From NCBI GenBank assembly GCA_029204225.1, contig CM055112.1, positions 1,834,346 through 1,898,345 of the forward strand: a stretch of 64,000 nucleotides of DNA, read 5' to 3'. The notes under the pieces are model-generated. The model was not told where the DNA came from. It searched no databases and saw only the letters and a list, made by a program, of their open reading frames with translations. Within the stretch, counting starts at the first letter, position 1; every line of letters begins with the position of its first letter. Of the stretch, positions 1 through 11,400 are shown piece after piece. A program made the translations under genes and the position numbers. The DNA comes from Diphasiastrum complanatum (Eukaryota > Streptophyta > Lycopodiopsida > Lycopodiales > Lycopodiaceae).

Positions 1-1569
1 TTACGAATATCTACATCTCCTCCCCAGCTTGCATCACAATATCCACTGAGCCGATGAAGATTGTCGTTGTCGACTTCTCCATAGCAGATGCACTTGTCCA
101 TTGTAGCTCGAATGCATCTCATGACTCTTATAAGAGCCTTCCAATGGATGATGCCAGGATTAATCATGAATTGGCCGAGTGAGCTAACTGCAAAGGCGAT
201 ATCAGGTCTTGTACAGACCATTGCATATATGAGAGATCCAAGTATCGATCGGTACAGATACTCTCTCATCTATTCTCTTCCTGCTTGGTCACGTCGACAA
301 GTCGGACTCCCCGATATGTCGTCCAAGTTGGGCTTCCCCGATGAGTCGGCTTATCCCGATAAGTCAGGTGTCACTCTCTTTCATGTCTTCAATTATAGAG
401 GACTATGCGACAATGCATGTAATGTTGTAGCGATGAATGGAATTAGATTAACATGGGATTTAGGAGAGTAGAGGAGATATATCCAACAACTTCTGGGTTG
501 ATAGATATAAATGTCTTCTTGGATACATCTGTTCAGAAATATTTTATGAACACATTTGATGAATATCGATACTTTCGACAACTACGATAGCGAATAGTGT
601 TTGAATTGATTGATGCTTTACCACTGGACTAAAGGTCGCAGTGTAGTCAATCCCATAAACTTATTCACAGCCTTTGACAACTAGTCGAGCTTCATCAAAG
701 AATTATACTCAACATTCACGATTGTATGCCATTTGTCTACATCCAAACTCGACGGTGCTTTTGCTACTGAGGTAGGCTCATCATGACTGATAAATGCATG
801 AGGAATATATCGATCAGTTTATATCAGATTCAAGCAAACCTTCGAACAACTATTGGGTATTGAGTAGATGGCTCTCCTTGTTGCATTACAAGGGTATCTT
901 CGATTGTTGTCAAAACAATTATAGGTTGAGGCCTATCAATGGTGATTGGAGTCGTTAGAACAAACTTTTACAATTGCTGCTATTGCTTGAAGTCATAGAA
1001 TTTTTCTTTGAGGAAGACAACATCTCAACTAGCTAAGATTCAACCTGAATCGAGATCATATATTTGATAGGCTTTGTGCGAAGTCGAGTATCCAATAAAA
1101 ATGTTCCTACAACTAACAATATCGAGTTTTTTTCTCAAGTCATAATGAATCTGCAAATAGCAAAGATATTTAAACACTCGAAGGTGTTCCAAGCTCAGCT
1201 TGTAGCCAAATTAGGCTTCAAAAGGAGTCTTTGAATCAATTGCTTTTGTGATTGAGTAATTATGCAAATAGCAAGTTGTTGAAACTACTTCAGCCCAAAA
1301 TTTCTCAGGTAGCTAAGCATTTGATAACATTCATCACATTGCATCGAGTAATGTTCAGTTCTTCCTCTTGGCTACTCCATTTTGTTGTGGCGTATAGCTT
1401 GTGGTGATCTGATGATGCATACCACACGACGATAGTCAAACATTTTGTCTAACATATATTCTCCACCACATTCTACAAATAAGGTTTTGAGCTTCGACCA
1501 GTTTGTATCTCAACAAACTACTTGAATTCTTTGAAGCAGTTGAATGCCTCACACTTGTTCTTGATGAAC

Positions 1570-1810
1570 ATAGTCCTTGTGACTCTCAAATAGTCATTGA
1601 TAAAAGTGATGAAATATAGTGCAGAACCCATAGATGGAATACTTGTAGGGCCACATAGATCAATACGTGTCAACTCTAAAATGGACACAGTCCTTGTGAC
1701 TCTCGAATAGTCATTGATAAAAGTGATGAAATATAGTGCAGAAACCCATAGGTGGAATACTCATATTAGGGCCATATAGATCACTATGTATCAATTCTAA
1801 AATGGACTTA
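1570..1810. repeat. Tandem duplication (about 120 bp) inside the copia integrase
   Basis: The stretch beginning gtccttgtgactctcaaata (about 1570) recurs at about 1690 with a few substitutions and small indels, and both copies end near 'tctaaaatggac'. It breaks the integrase frame. Confidence 0.75.
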
Positions 1811-2001
1811 GCTCTAGTGGTTTGTCCCTTTGAAAATCTCGATCTAGGTTGTTTGCCTAGTAAGCACATCTCATAGATGTTTCTAAGGTTTGTGGACACA
1901 ACATTTAGGCTTAGGTCCTTAACCATGCTATTGGCATGCATGTACAAGATTGCTCTCAAACTGAAATGTCCTAATCTAAAATGGGCATTAGAAGTACTCA
2001 C
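1711..2001 (-). pseudogene. Copia GAG-pre-integrase / integrase N-terminus fragment
   Basis: HFRLGH and CLLGKQPRSRF give the HHCC-type region, followed by ELIHSDLYGP, the start of the integrase core with its first catalytic Asp. The frame then runs into a partial duplication of the same region. Confidence 0.75.
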
Positions 2002-2106
2002 ATTGGTAGAAAGTGCATAATCTGACTCAAGATATATAAATTACCTTCTTTGTTTGTAGAGATGATCTCATTACAGTCTTTATTCAAGATAGTACATTGC
2101 TTCGAA

Positions 2107-2388
2107 TTAAACAAAGCTTCTATAGACTTGATCTATGACCTTGCTAATAGACAATAAATTCTTTGTTAATTTGGGTACATAAAGTACACCATTAAACAAT
2201 GTCAAATTTCCATCGGAAAGCTGAAGTCGAATAGATCTTTGGCCTTCAATTTGGTGTGCACTTGAGTCACTGAAGTAGATGTGCTTCAAATCTACTAGAG
2301 TGAGCTCTTCAAAAGGAGTCATGTGCTGAGAAGCACCTAAATTGAGATACCATAGCAGGGCATCTCTATTTTGTTGATCTTGTACCAT
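2107..2388 (-). pseudogene. Copia aspartic protease fragment
   Basis: The 93-residue frame shows WYLNLGASQHMT where copia proteases have WxxDSGAS/TxHMT; the catalytic Asp is replaced by Asn and the following Ser by Leu. The C-terminal part LYVPKLTKNLLSISK is the usual end of the domain. It lies between the gag and pre-integrase pieces of the same element. Confidence 0.8.
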
Positions 2389-3295
2389 CGATAGTGTTAG
2401 ATCTTCATGAGAGGTTCTAGCAGAATCAAATATCTCATCATGCTGCTGTATCTTCTTCTTTGTTTCATTGTGCTTGAGAACTCAACAATCCTTGATGTTG
2501 TGGTTGATTCTCTTGCAATACTTGTAGAAGAGCTTGGCATTCGACTTTTGTTGTTGTTGATTGCGTTGTTGTTGTTGGTTTGAATCAGTCTGCTCAACTT
2601 TAGTCTTATTGTCCTTCAAATTTTTTTTCTTATAGGACTGTTGCTTAGTCAAATAGAGGGAAACTATCTTCATATTCAATGTCGATAAGCTTTTTCTTCT
2701 TGTGTCTTCCTGCAATAGACCTGTTGTCAGCTTTTGTAAAGACAGCTTAGGATTTTTGCAAGCAATACTAAATTGTCATAAGAGGGAGGAAGACTGGAAA
2801 GAAGAGACATGTTAGTGTCTTTGTCCGATACTTGCGAACCTACTGCAACTAGCTAGTTAAGTAGTTGTTTGAATTATTTAGATGATAAATGATTGAGGTC
2901 CCCTCACTCATCTTGAATGATATAAACTTCTCTCTCATAAAGAGACGAGTCGATACAACTGTCGCGTCATACAAACTAATTAATGTGTCTCATGCTTCTT
3001 TGGTGATGGAACAATTGGCTACATGAGCTATTTGAATCTTTTAGGTTCATAGATACAATGGCTAATGCTTTTCCATCCTTCGCTTCCCAAGTGGTCAGCA
3101 TCTCAAGTTCGGCCAGTTTGGCTGTCGAATCATTTATGTATTTCCAAAGTTCTTTCTTCATGAGTATCATCCTTATCTTGAACTTCCACATGTCATCACT
3201 ATTGAACTTATTGATCAACTACATCTCTGAGGATGTACCTGCCATAGTTAATGAACAATCTAAAATATGATAATAAGTCGTGAATAATATTGGCA

Positions 3296-4100
3296 ATTCG
3301 AACCCACTTTGATACCACTCCGTTGGTGCTTGGATAATGGATTATTAGCTCTGATACCACTCTATTGGATATATTTAAGCTATGAAAGAAACGAAAGGGG
3401 AGGATCAAAACGAATGATAGAATTCAACTATCACTTGGAGCATTCCTTCAACCAAAAGAATAAATATGTAGGTGTCTTAGACAACCACGAAGAGAGAGAT
3501 GCAATTAGGCATCTACGATAGCCATGCACTCTTGATATCAAATATTCTACGTGAGTTGTTAGAGTGAGTATCAATAACATAGAGAGAAATTATTAGAAAG
3601 CATTTGACAATACAAGTGTACATAAAAAAACAGAGAATCTATGTATCAGATGTTGTGGAAAAACAATATCAGATCACAAATCATGTGCCCGTGAATGGTT
3701 CATAGTAGTATTACGCCATGCACTATTATCCTACTATGCAGATTATAGAATAAATTGTATCTCTACTTCTTGAGTTGCTCTCACTCTCTCTTGTGACTTG
3801 ACTCTAAGGACTCAGATAATTTGATACAATAGAGTTCACGTACAAACTCTAATTCACTCATAAAATCTTCTCATCTGATCTGATTTATTGTATATATAGA
3901 AGATTACAGAGATCGTGGCTAAGTAATGTGTTTAGGCACGATGTCATGTTTTTGTCGAGTCAAATGTTGAGTGTTGACTGTCTAGTTGAGTATTGAGTGT
4001 TGAGTCGACTTTTTATCTGCTTCAAATATACATGTATTTATGCAGACTATTCAACTATGCGAGTAAAACTACAAACTATTATAAAGAGTGAATATTCACA
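3296..4100 (-). repeat. LTR-like and leader DNA of the copia element
   Basis: Two primer-binding-like sites, tttgataccactccgttgg (from about 3304) and gctctgataccactctattgg (from about 3343), sit about 40 bp apart. DNA to the right is AT-rich and non-coding, as expected for a minus-strand 5' LTR. I could not fix the outer LTR border or find the partner LTR, which would lie left of the window. Confidence 0.4.
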
Positions 4101-5395
4101 TAATTCAAGAGTACTCAGAAGATGAATTCAATGGAGTAGGAGTAAGATTAAACTCCAATACCACCTCATCCATTTCGTAGTCTTTGTATATTGTGGCACA
4201 TCATGCATAGGTTTGGGCTCTTCTATGTCATCTTGCCATATTTTTTCTTGCGCTTGGTGAGAGGTCATTAGTTCAATTTTGATGCCTCATTTTTCACTCT
4301 TGGCCTTCCACTCAAATGTTTTGGCCTTAGGGGCTTGTGTTCAAGGAGTAATGGTTGGCTTTTCTTCGTTAAGACGCATTCGTTTCAACGCTCTATTGAG
4401 ATTTTTCATATCTTTAGATGGCTTTGGACTCGACTGAGCGGTTGGTGCTGATGTTTTTCCTTTTGGAGAGCCTCCGAAGTGATCGGCATTTCTCTCACAT
4501 AAAGTCGTTCAAATTTGATCGATGCTCAGTGGTCAGGTCTTTGATCACTCGATGCTACTATCCCAAAGTGAAACCTTTACCTTATACAAGGCTTCATCCT
4601 CATCTAGGTCCCACTCGATGCACTCTCGTAGCATATTGCTCATGGTATGGGGAACCTAGACATGGATCCTTCCGATACAAAATCCATTTGGCCTACTACG
4701 ACATTGCCTCAAGAGGTTTTGTCGGCTGGATGGGATCTTTGTCTACTCGTGGCCTTCTTGTCTAGCCTTTCGTTATTTTGGAGTAGTTTTGAAATGATGG
4801 GGATTGACATAGCAAATGAACTCTTCATCCTTGTACTCTTGACCTTCCTCCAGAGTGGATACCTAAAGAGCTTGGATCTCAGGTTCACTGCATATTTCTT
4901 GCAACGGTTCTTGGGGTATAGCCTCTAGGCTCATCATAAAGAGAGATATGGAATCATGATGGCCTTCTCTAGGTTCCTTAGTGTGTTTCGCATGTACGCT
5001 TGATGGAGAAAACTCGTTGAACTCGCATTTTGAGTATTCGCAACATGTTACAACTCACTTTTCTCTAGCACTTTGCAATATAGCATTTGCCATGTCCCCA
5101 ACTACAACGTCATATAAGCTCAATCTAGTTGAATAACCATCCACATATTTTCAAACACTACGCACAACCTCAAACAAATTTGTGGGTGGTGTCATTGACT
5201 CCTCTTTGAGGTCCATAATCTACAGTACAACCATCAAAATGTTAACAATAAAGTTATATAATGCACATCTAAATTAAGCTACAACAACAAATGTACTTAA
5301 CCTTACCATAAGAATAAACCATCTTCTATTTCACCACCATACTAACCAAGCCTCCAGTTGTTTATAGTCATTTTCATAAGCATTTTCAATTTTCC
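4100..5395. other. Decayed DNA without a supported gene
   Basis: Several short overlapping frames are present, but none shows a domain that I recognise. Reading on the minus strand is continuous with the transposase-like fragment at 5.4-5.8 kb, so part may be the rest of that element. Confidence 0.3.
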
Positions 5396-5399
5396 ACAA

Positions 5400-5785
5400 T
5401 CAATTGCATATTTGGTTGAACATTTCGTCTGCTTTTACCTTGCTATATGCATTTCTCCATTGTCGACACATATCGATGTGTGATTTTCTAGATTCCTTTT
5501 TAATGTATTTTTCAGTACGCTTTCGAACACTGTCCATGAAATGAAATAGATAAGATCTTTCATGGCCAACCATAGGTTTGTTAGGATCGTCTCTATATAT
5601 TGATAAATTGCAATCCAATTTTCTTGGGTTTCATTAGCCATGAACCCTTTAAATAGAAGTGGTGACTCCATCTGTTTAGACATCACATGATTCAACAAGC
5701 GCCAAAATAGAACTTGAGCTTTAACATCTTGCAGCTTCAACATTACATTGAATTTTTCTAATCTTTTAATTCCTCTAAAATACAA
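5400..5785 (-). pseudogene. Frameshifted transposase-like fragment
   Basis: Two overlapping minus-strand frames, 5435-5785 and 5400-5618, are parts of one protein separated by a frameshift near 5600. The join reads ...GFMANETQENW... then DPNKPMVGHERSYLFHF...KKE, followed by IDMCRQWRNAY. This pattern (GFMxxxxQxNW, then a basic ERxxLFHW-like block) resembles uncharacterised plant proteins that I associate with MULE-like transposases, from memory only. There is no start or complete domain. Confidence 0.35.
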
Positions 5786-7200
5786 CTTTTAAGTTTTGTT
5801 TTGTCATAATAATGATAAGTGTGCAAAAGTACAAAAAGGACCAAGAGTGGATCCTAATCTAATCCTCAAGAGGGATTGGTTGTCAGATTACTTGATCTAT
5901 TAATCTACTTCAGATTAAGATCAATCTAGATCAATTCTAGACACAAAATCCTAACAAGAACAATCATTAATTGAAGGTAAGTGTACTTTATGGTTTCACA
6001 CGTGTGAAAAACTGTCTGAGTACGGACTCCAACCTGAAAATCAAGTATACATTGATAGAACCTCAAAACAATCAAAACAAATGTAGACAAATGGAGAGAA
6101 TCACTCAAAATTGCTTCCAAAACCAAGATTGGTGTCTCACATTGATTATGGCCAAATGTGGCTCTATATATACAATAAGTGGGAGCTCATGGTACTGATC
6201 ATCCCTTTGATCCCACATGTGTGAAGGTGCTTTGTCATATGATGATTCATCATGCAAAACTGACACTTGGACAAAACCTTCTATTTTGAGCACTTTTGGC
6301 CCATTTTCCTTCTATATGGAGATCTACTTGAAAATCTTCTAGAAGTCAAAATTCGTCTACTTCAGCTTATTCCACACATGTGAGCTGTCCTCTACACATG
6401 AGATGTGACACCTAACCAAAGGATGTGCCTCATGCAAGCAATAGAGTGATGCCATGTGTCATATGTCTAGAAAACTAGGTTTTGGCCTTTTTAGCCACTA
6501 GAACTTGAATTAAATCATATGTACAACCTATATGATTATGGTACATGACAAGTACACTATTTTCACACGTGGGCCACACATGTGTGTTTATCTATATACA
6601 ATATTTTTGGCCTCTACCAAGCTTATTTTTGCATTTTTCACAATAAGCTATTGTGAATATTTGCTAAAAGTTGACCTGTCACTCTTAGGTGATTGCAAAC
6701 ATTAAAATGAGTTCATGGATTTGTTGTAGTTTTTTGTCACTAGTCTATATAGCCTTTCCATACTATAGCCACTTAAGGATTATTTCTTGGTTTAACTGCA
6801 AAGATAGTTGTTAGATATTGTTGAGTAGTAGAAGTCAATACAAATGTACTTCTCTCATTAGGATCTACTAGAAAAAAATTCCTTTTTCTATGAACTGCAC
6901 TCAACAATCACTCTTATGGTAGCTTTCATTTCCACAATTGGTACACCAAATGTTTACATTTGGTTTAACCTTCTTACATTTTTAGATTGATTTTAATTTT
7001 ATTCTTTTAAATTGCAATCGTTGTTTTTTTATTTTTAACCATTTAAATTTATCTTGAGCTCCCATGGCTTACCATTTTTAAAAGCGGACTTTACGTCCAT
7101 TTGATGTACATTCCATCCAAACAATGCCTCAAAGGCAATAACCATCATTCTAAAAGTTCTATCTAATCTTTAAGCAAATTATTACAATAGCTTACCAGTG
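5786..7200. other. AT-rich intergenic DNA
   Basis: No coding frame or repeat that I can name. Several CACATGTG/CACACGTGTG-type E-box palindromes occur between 5990 and 6590, probably fortuitous. Confidence 0.3.
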
Positions 7201-7702
7201 CCAACAAATTAAAACTGAGTGGAGAGAGAATCTCTCAAAGCAAAGACACTTTTTGCCCTTACCCTTGCGCTTACTCTAAAAGCACTCTCAATTATTAAAG
7301 AGGAGTATTTGCATGGTCGTCCTCCACGAAGGCTGCATCACCTGACTATCACCACTATTTCATGCATTGCTCTTGAGAGCTTGCACGACATAATGCAATT
7401 TACTACCCGTGCCATGCCAAAATGAATTAATGGATAGGTAGGGGGAAATGGTTTGTTTCCAAGCAGTTGTAAGCAAGCAAGCTGATCAATTGCTTGTAGA
7501 AACCCCAACAATCAAAGACCGTTCATGCTCATTGTGAAACAAAGGCGCTCTGTTGTGGAGGTAAGAAATGTGAGGATTGAGATTGGTATTCCTCTTCTCT
7601 AATATACATCTTGAAAAAAAGAAGAGCCTCAGCCTTGCAATGTGGTCCTTGTTTAAGGCTTCCTTGAGATTATTAACCCTAAAATTCAAGAAAATTCTCA
7701 AT

Positions 7703-7753
<51 letters not shown>
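7703..7753. repeat. (GA)n microsatellite upstream of TFB2
   Basis: About 50 bp of nearly perfect GA dinucleotides. Long Leu-Ser frames opposite it are artefacts of the repeat. Confidence 0.95.
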
Positions 7754-7756
<3 letters not shown>

Positions 7757-7914
7757 GGCACATGTGAGAGAGCGTGAAAAGAAGAGAGCGAGCGAGGAGC
7801 AGCAGGAGGGCACACTTGAGAGAGCGTGGAGGGAGATGTGGTGAGTGTGAGAGAAAAGAGAAATTGTGAGAGTGGTAACAGAGACGATGAGAGTGCAGAG
7901 AGCTTGAATTTTTG

Positions 7915-8265
7915 TTAGGGTTAGGTTTTTTTAGGGTTTTTAGAGAGTAAAATAGCCATAAAGTGATGGACAAAACACGATTCTCGCGTTTTAATTGGGC
8001 CACGTGAGCCCTAAAATCTCATTGATGGGTTGTAGCGCTTTTGACGGAGAGCTGTTGGCGGGCGATGGTGGATATGTTTTCTGGAATGTTCCAGAAATGT
8101 GTGTTTTGTAGAAGGTTCGGCCGAGAGAGAGAGCGCGTGAGGGATTTATATGCATGGTGAGAAACGCGAGAGCGCGATTGAGAGACACAATGTGCATACT
8201 TTTTGTAATTTTTTTAGGGTTAGGGTTTTTGAAAGGTTTTGGTATAAAAAATAGCCATAATGTGA

Positions 8266-8306
<41 letters not shown>
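7915..8306 (+). promoter_or_regulatory. TFB2 promoter/5' UTR with telo-box-like repeats and a (GA)n tract
   Basis: Telomere-like motifs occur twice: around 7915-7940 and at 8214-8230 (ttagggttagggttttt). Each is followed by a copy of 'aatagccataa', so the promoter carries an imperfect duplication about 300 bp apart. The motif on the other strand contains AAACCCTAA, the plant telo box found in promoters of growth and replication genes. A (GA)n tract at 8269-8306 ends a few bases before the TFB2 ATG at 8313 and is probably 5' UTR. Confidence 0.55.
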
Positions 8307-8312
<6 letters not shown>

Positions 8313-8428
8313 ATGCCTCGTCTACGAGTTGTGTCAAGGGCGACGTTCATGGACATGGTTGCGTCCCTGCCAGCTTCAAAGTTAGATCGTCTTTATGACA
8401 GCCACTGGACTTGCCAAGCCATTCTCAG
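8313..8428 (+). CDS. TFB2: TFB2 exon 1
   Basis: Starts at ATG and encodes MPRLRVV..., FMDMVASLP, and ...CQAILR. The (GA)n tract ends just upstream. Ends in phase 2 (CTC AG) at a GTTACA donor. Confidence 0.9.
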
Positions 8429-11400
8429 GTTACACATTTCTTTGTTTTTCTCACATTTTGTCACACTTACTTGTGGCTCAAGATGCTTTAACCGATTTTC
8501 ATATAAGTTGATGAAAAAAGTGATCAAAAGCTTATATGAGTGAGATGAAAATCAAATAATTTGAAAGAACATTGTGCAACAAAATTTGACACTTGATCAG
8601 TTCTTTTCTTGTTGCTTTGACCAATCCGATTAGATTGAATCCGTTGTTGATCAAGTTGCTATCAAAGAGTCAGGCATACAACACCCTTGAGGGATATCAA
8701 TTTTCTACTTAATAGTGGAGGTTACAAAAGTTTGACAATGAAGATTCATATGTACAAAAGTTGTTGATGTCTTGCACTTTCATGTTTTTTTAAAGTTGGC
8801 ACAAGGTTTTTGAATCTGTAGAGACAGTCAATTATTTACAAGGAAATATGCCAATGGCATCAGGAACCTTATTATTTGGATCTAATGAAGTACACAAGCA
8901 CATTATATTTTATACAAATGAACAGAAATTGTAGCTGAATATGTAGCTTGAAATATAGAATAACAATGATTATGAGTTTATTTTCACACTGTTGATGAGC
9001 TAGTGGACATTGACATAGTTGCTATACATGCATAAGTTCGAATATTCGATGGTGTTATAAATAGTGTATCTTGTTTTGACAGGTCACTTACACCACTAGC
9101 AAAGCAATATGTTATGCGAATGCTGTATATTGATGCTCCTATTCCCAACAAATCATTACAAGAATGGGTGTTGCCTGATGCCACTGTTAAACATAAAGTT
9201 GCCATTGACAAATTGGAGCAGTTGAGAATTCTCGTGGACGTTTCTGAAAGGTCTTTCTTTCAATCTTTTTAAATTCATTTGCAGCGGTGTCTTCTTTTGA
9301 TTGATGTGAGGAAGAAGTCATCTAATCTGGTACTAATAAAAAGAATCCATAGTAATCTTGTCGATTGGTTAAATGACTTTTTTAAATCACTTACCTAGAA
9401 TGCTCAAACATTGTGAACCGTGATACCCTTTTTAGATGAGTCATAGAAGTCAATTAGGTGAACCCTAGTTACACCTATGAGGCTTAACTTTCAACGATAG
9501 CTACCTTTTGAATTTGAGAAAGGGAAGGAAACACTTTTTTAGAGGCTTCAAAAAAAAGGGAGGTGGATTTTTGGAAGTTTTTTGATCAAGGAGGTGTTTC
9601 CACCCTTGCACACATGTAAGGAGATTCTTGGTGAGTCGTGACTGTGATACCTTATTTAGAAGAGTGATAGGACTCAACTAGGTTAACCCTAGTTACACCC
9701 ATGAGACTTAACTTTCAAAGCTATGACTACTTTTTGAATTTGAGAAAGGGAGGGAAATGCCTTTTGCTAGAGGCTTAAAAAAAAGGGAGGTGGATTTTTG
9801 AAATTTTTTCGATCAGGGAGGTACTACCACCCTTGCACACATAAAAGGAGATCATTGTGTGGAACGAGGACCAGGTTTTCCCTCCTTTTGAATATTGGCC
9901 TTGTTAGAATTAAAAGAATCGGTGATGTAAAGAATTCAAGGATCGGGGTCTATGAGAAAGAATTAAAAAGAATCGGCTTTTTTTTTGGTGCTAGTTTTCT
10001 TCACAAAAAAATCATAAAAATTGTCGAGAGATTGATTAGAGCTAAACATTGTGGAGAGCTTGGTAGGCTTTGATGATTGGTGGAAGTATTGTGCAAAATG
10101 ATATGTGCTCTGTTTTTGTTTTGAGTAGAGTAATATGTTTGAAAAGTAGTTGTCATCTAAGATTGTCCTGATATGTGAGAGTGCAATTAGCCCCAAGAAT
10201 CACATTATACCTTTAAATTGGTGTAATGCATAAATCAATTTCCCAATCTGTTAGTGGGCCCACAGAGCATCAATGTAATTAGCAACCAATAGTGCCACCA
10301 TAGTTCCGTGCGTGCCATACCCCGTTTGTTGTGCCCATATGTTGCAAAATATACAGCCACCAAAATATTACATATGGTTTATACATTGTACAATATGCAA
10401 GCATAGCTCACTAGGGCATTTCGGAACGCGTTCTAGAATCAGGATTAGGGTTTTTTGGAACACTTTTTAATTTTTTTTTTTTCGCTTTTTTTACTTTACC
10501 TTAAATTCTTTTGGTTCTCCTTGAAAATGCTTTTAGGAGAAATGTCTAAAAATTGAGCTAAAACTACAATAAGAGCAGATAAAGGTTTCCATGCGAACCT
10601 ACTAGAACTGTCAGACTATTGACCTGAAATTTGCATTATTAGAGTAGCTTGCTATGAAGGGCTGGCTAGAATACATCTTGATGGAATATTTGCAATTATT
10701 GCAACTATAGTCTGTTTTAATAAGAAAGACTATGGCGGTCTATCTTTCATTTTGTGACATTTGTTGACATATTCAAAGTTGTTCCCTGTTATGGGCACAA
10801 ATTATAGTCCATACTTCTACTTCCGACAATATTAGTGGACACCCAGTGTACATTACACGTGACACATGGTTTTCTACTTTTGGCCCTAATTTTTGAATTT
10901 CACTTTCCCTTCAAATCAATATGAAGAGAGGTAGGGTTTGTCCACTATAAATAGCCACCAATCTGGTCATTTGCTCTTTGCAACTGTGAGACTTTTGGAG
11001 ACAAGAGTTGCTAACAAAAAAAAGTTCATTTTTTGGGGAACAACGTTTCGGAACGTAGTGTTCCGGAACGTGGGGGTCCAGAACGCCGTTCTGGTGCTAC
11101 TTAGAATAGAAGTAATAAAGCTTTTCAACTCCTCTTGTACTTTAGAAGAAACAACCCGACCTATGTAGTATGCTTTTTCAAACCTATGATTTATGACACT
11201 ATACATTGAAATCAATTTGCAAGATTTGAAGTTTTGTGTCGATAAGCTAATTCGAGATGTTTTTAGCAATAAACTAAAGGACACTCGATGCAAAGCTTGA
11301 AAGTTCAATTAATCATAAAAATTGGCGAGAGATTGATTAGAGCTAAACATTGTGGAGAGCTTGGTAGCCTTTGATGATTGGTGGAAGCATTGTGCAAAAT

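Larger units (their letters stand above)
1..3365 (-). mobile_element. Decayed Ty1/copia retrotransposon, minus strand, 3' end cut by the window
   Basis: Read on the minus strand the order is gag (about 2976-3218), zinc-knuckle region (about 2480-2720), protease (2107-2388), GAG-pre-integrase (1711-2001), integrase (about 1000-1700) and the RT/RNase H junction (about 1-300). The left end translates to the conserved segment SLIYAMVCTRPDIAFAVSSL, typical of copia. The pre-integrase piece shows HFRLGH followed by CLLGKQPRSRF. Frameshifts and stops break every domain. A primer-binding-site match (complement of TGGTATCAGAGC) lies at about 3343-3354, so the 5' LTR should lie to its right. This order, with RT last, is copia and not gypsy. 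It is not a functional element. Confidence 0.85.

Noticed and set aside
4418-4928. Plus-strand ORFs of 115 and 93 residues as a gene
   Set aside because: They overlap in different frames, show no domain, and lie in decayed transposon-like DNA.
7486-8356. Minus-strand ORFs rich in Leu-Ser repeats next to TFB2
   Set aside because: They are translations of the (GA)n tracts and have no other protein-like part.
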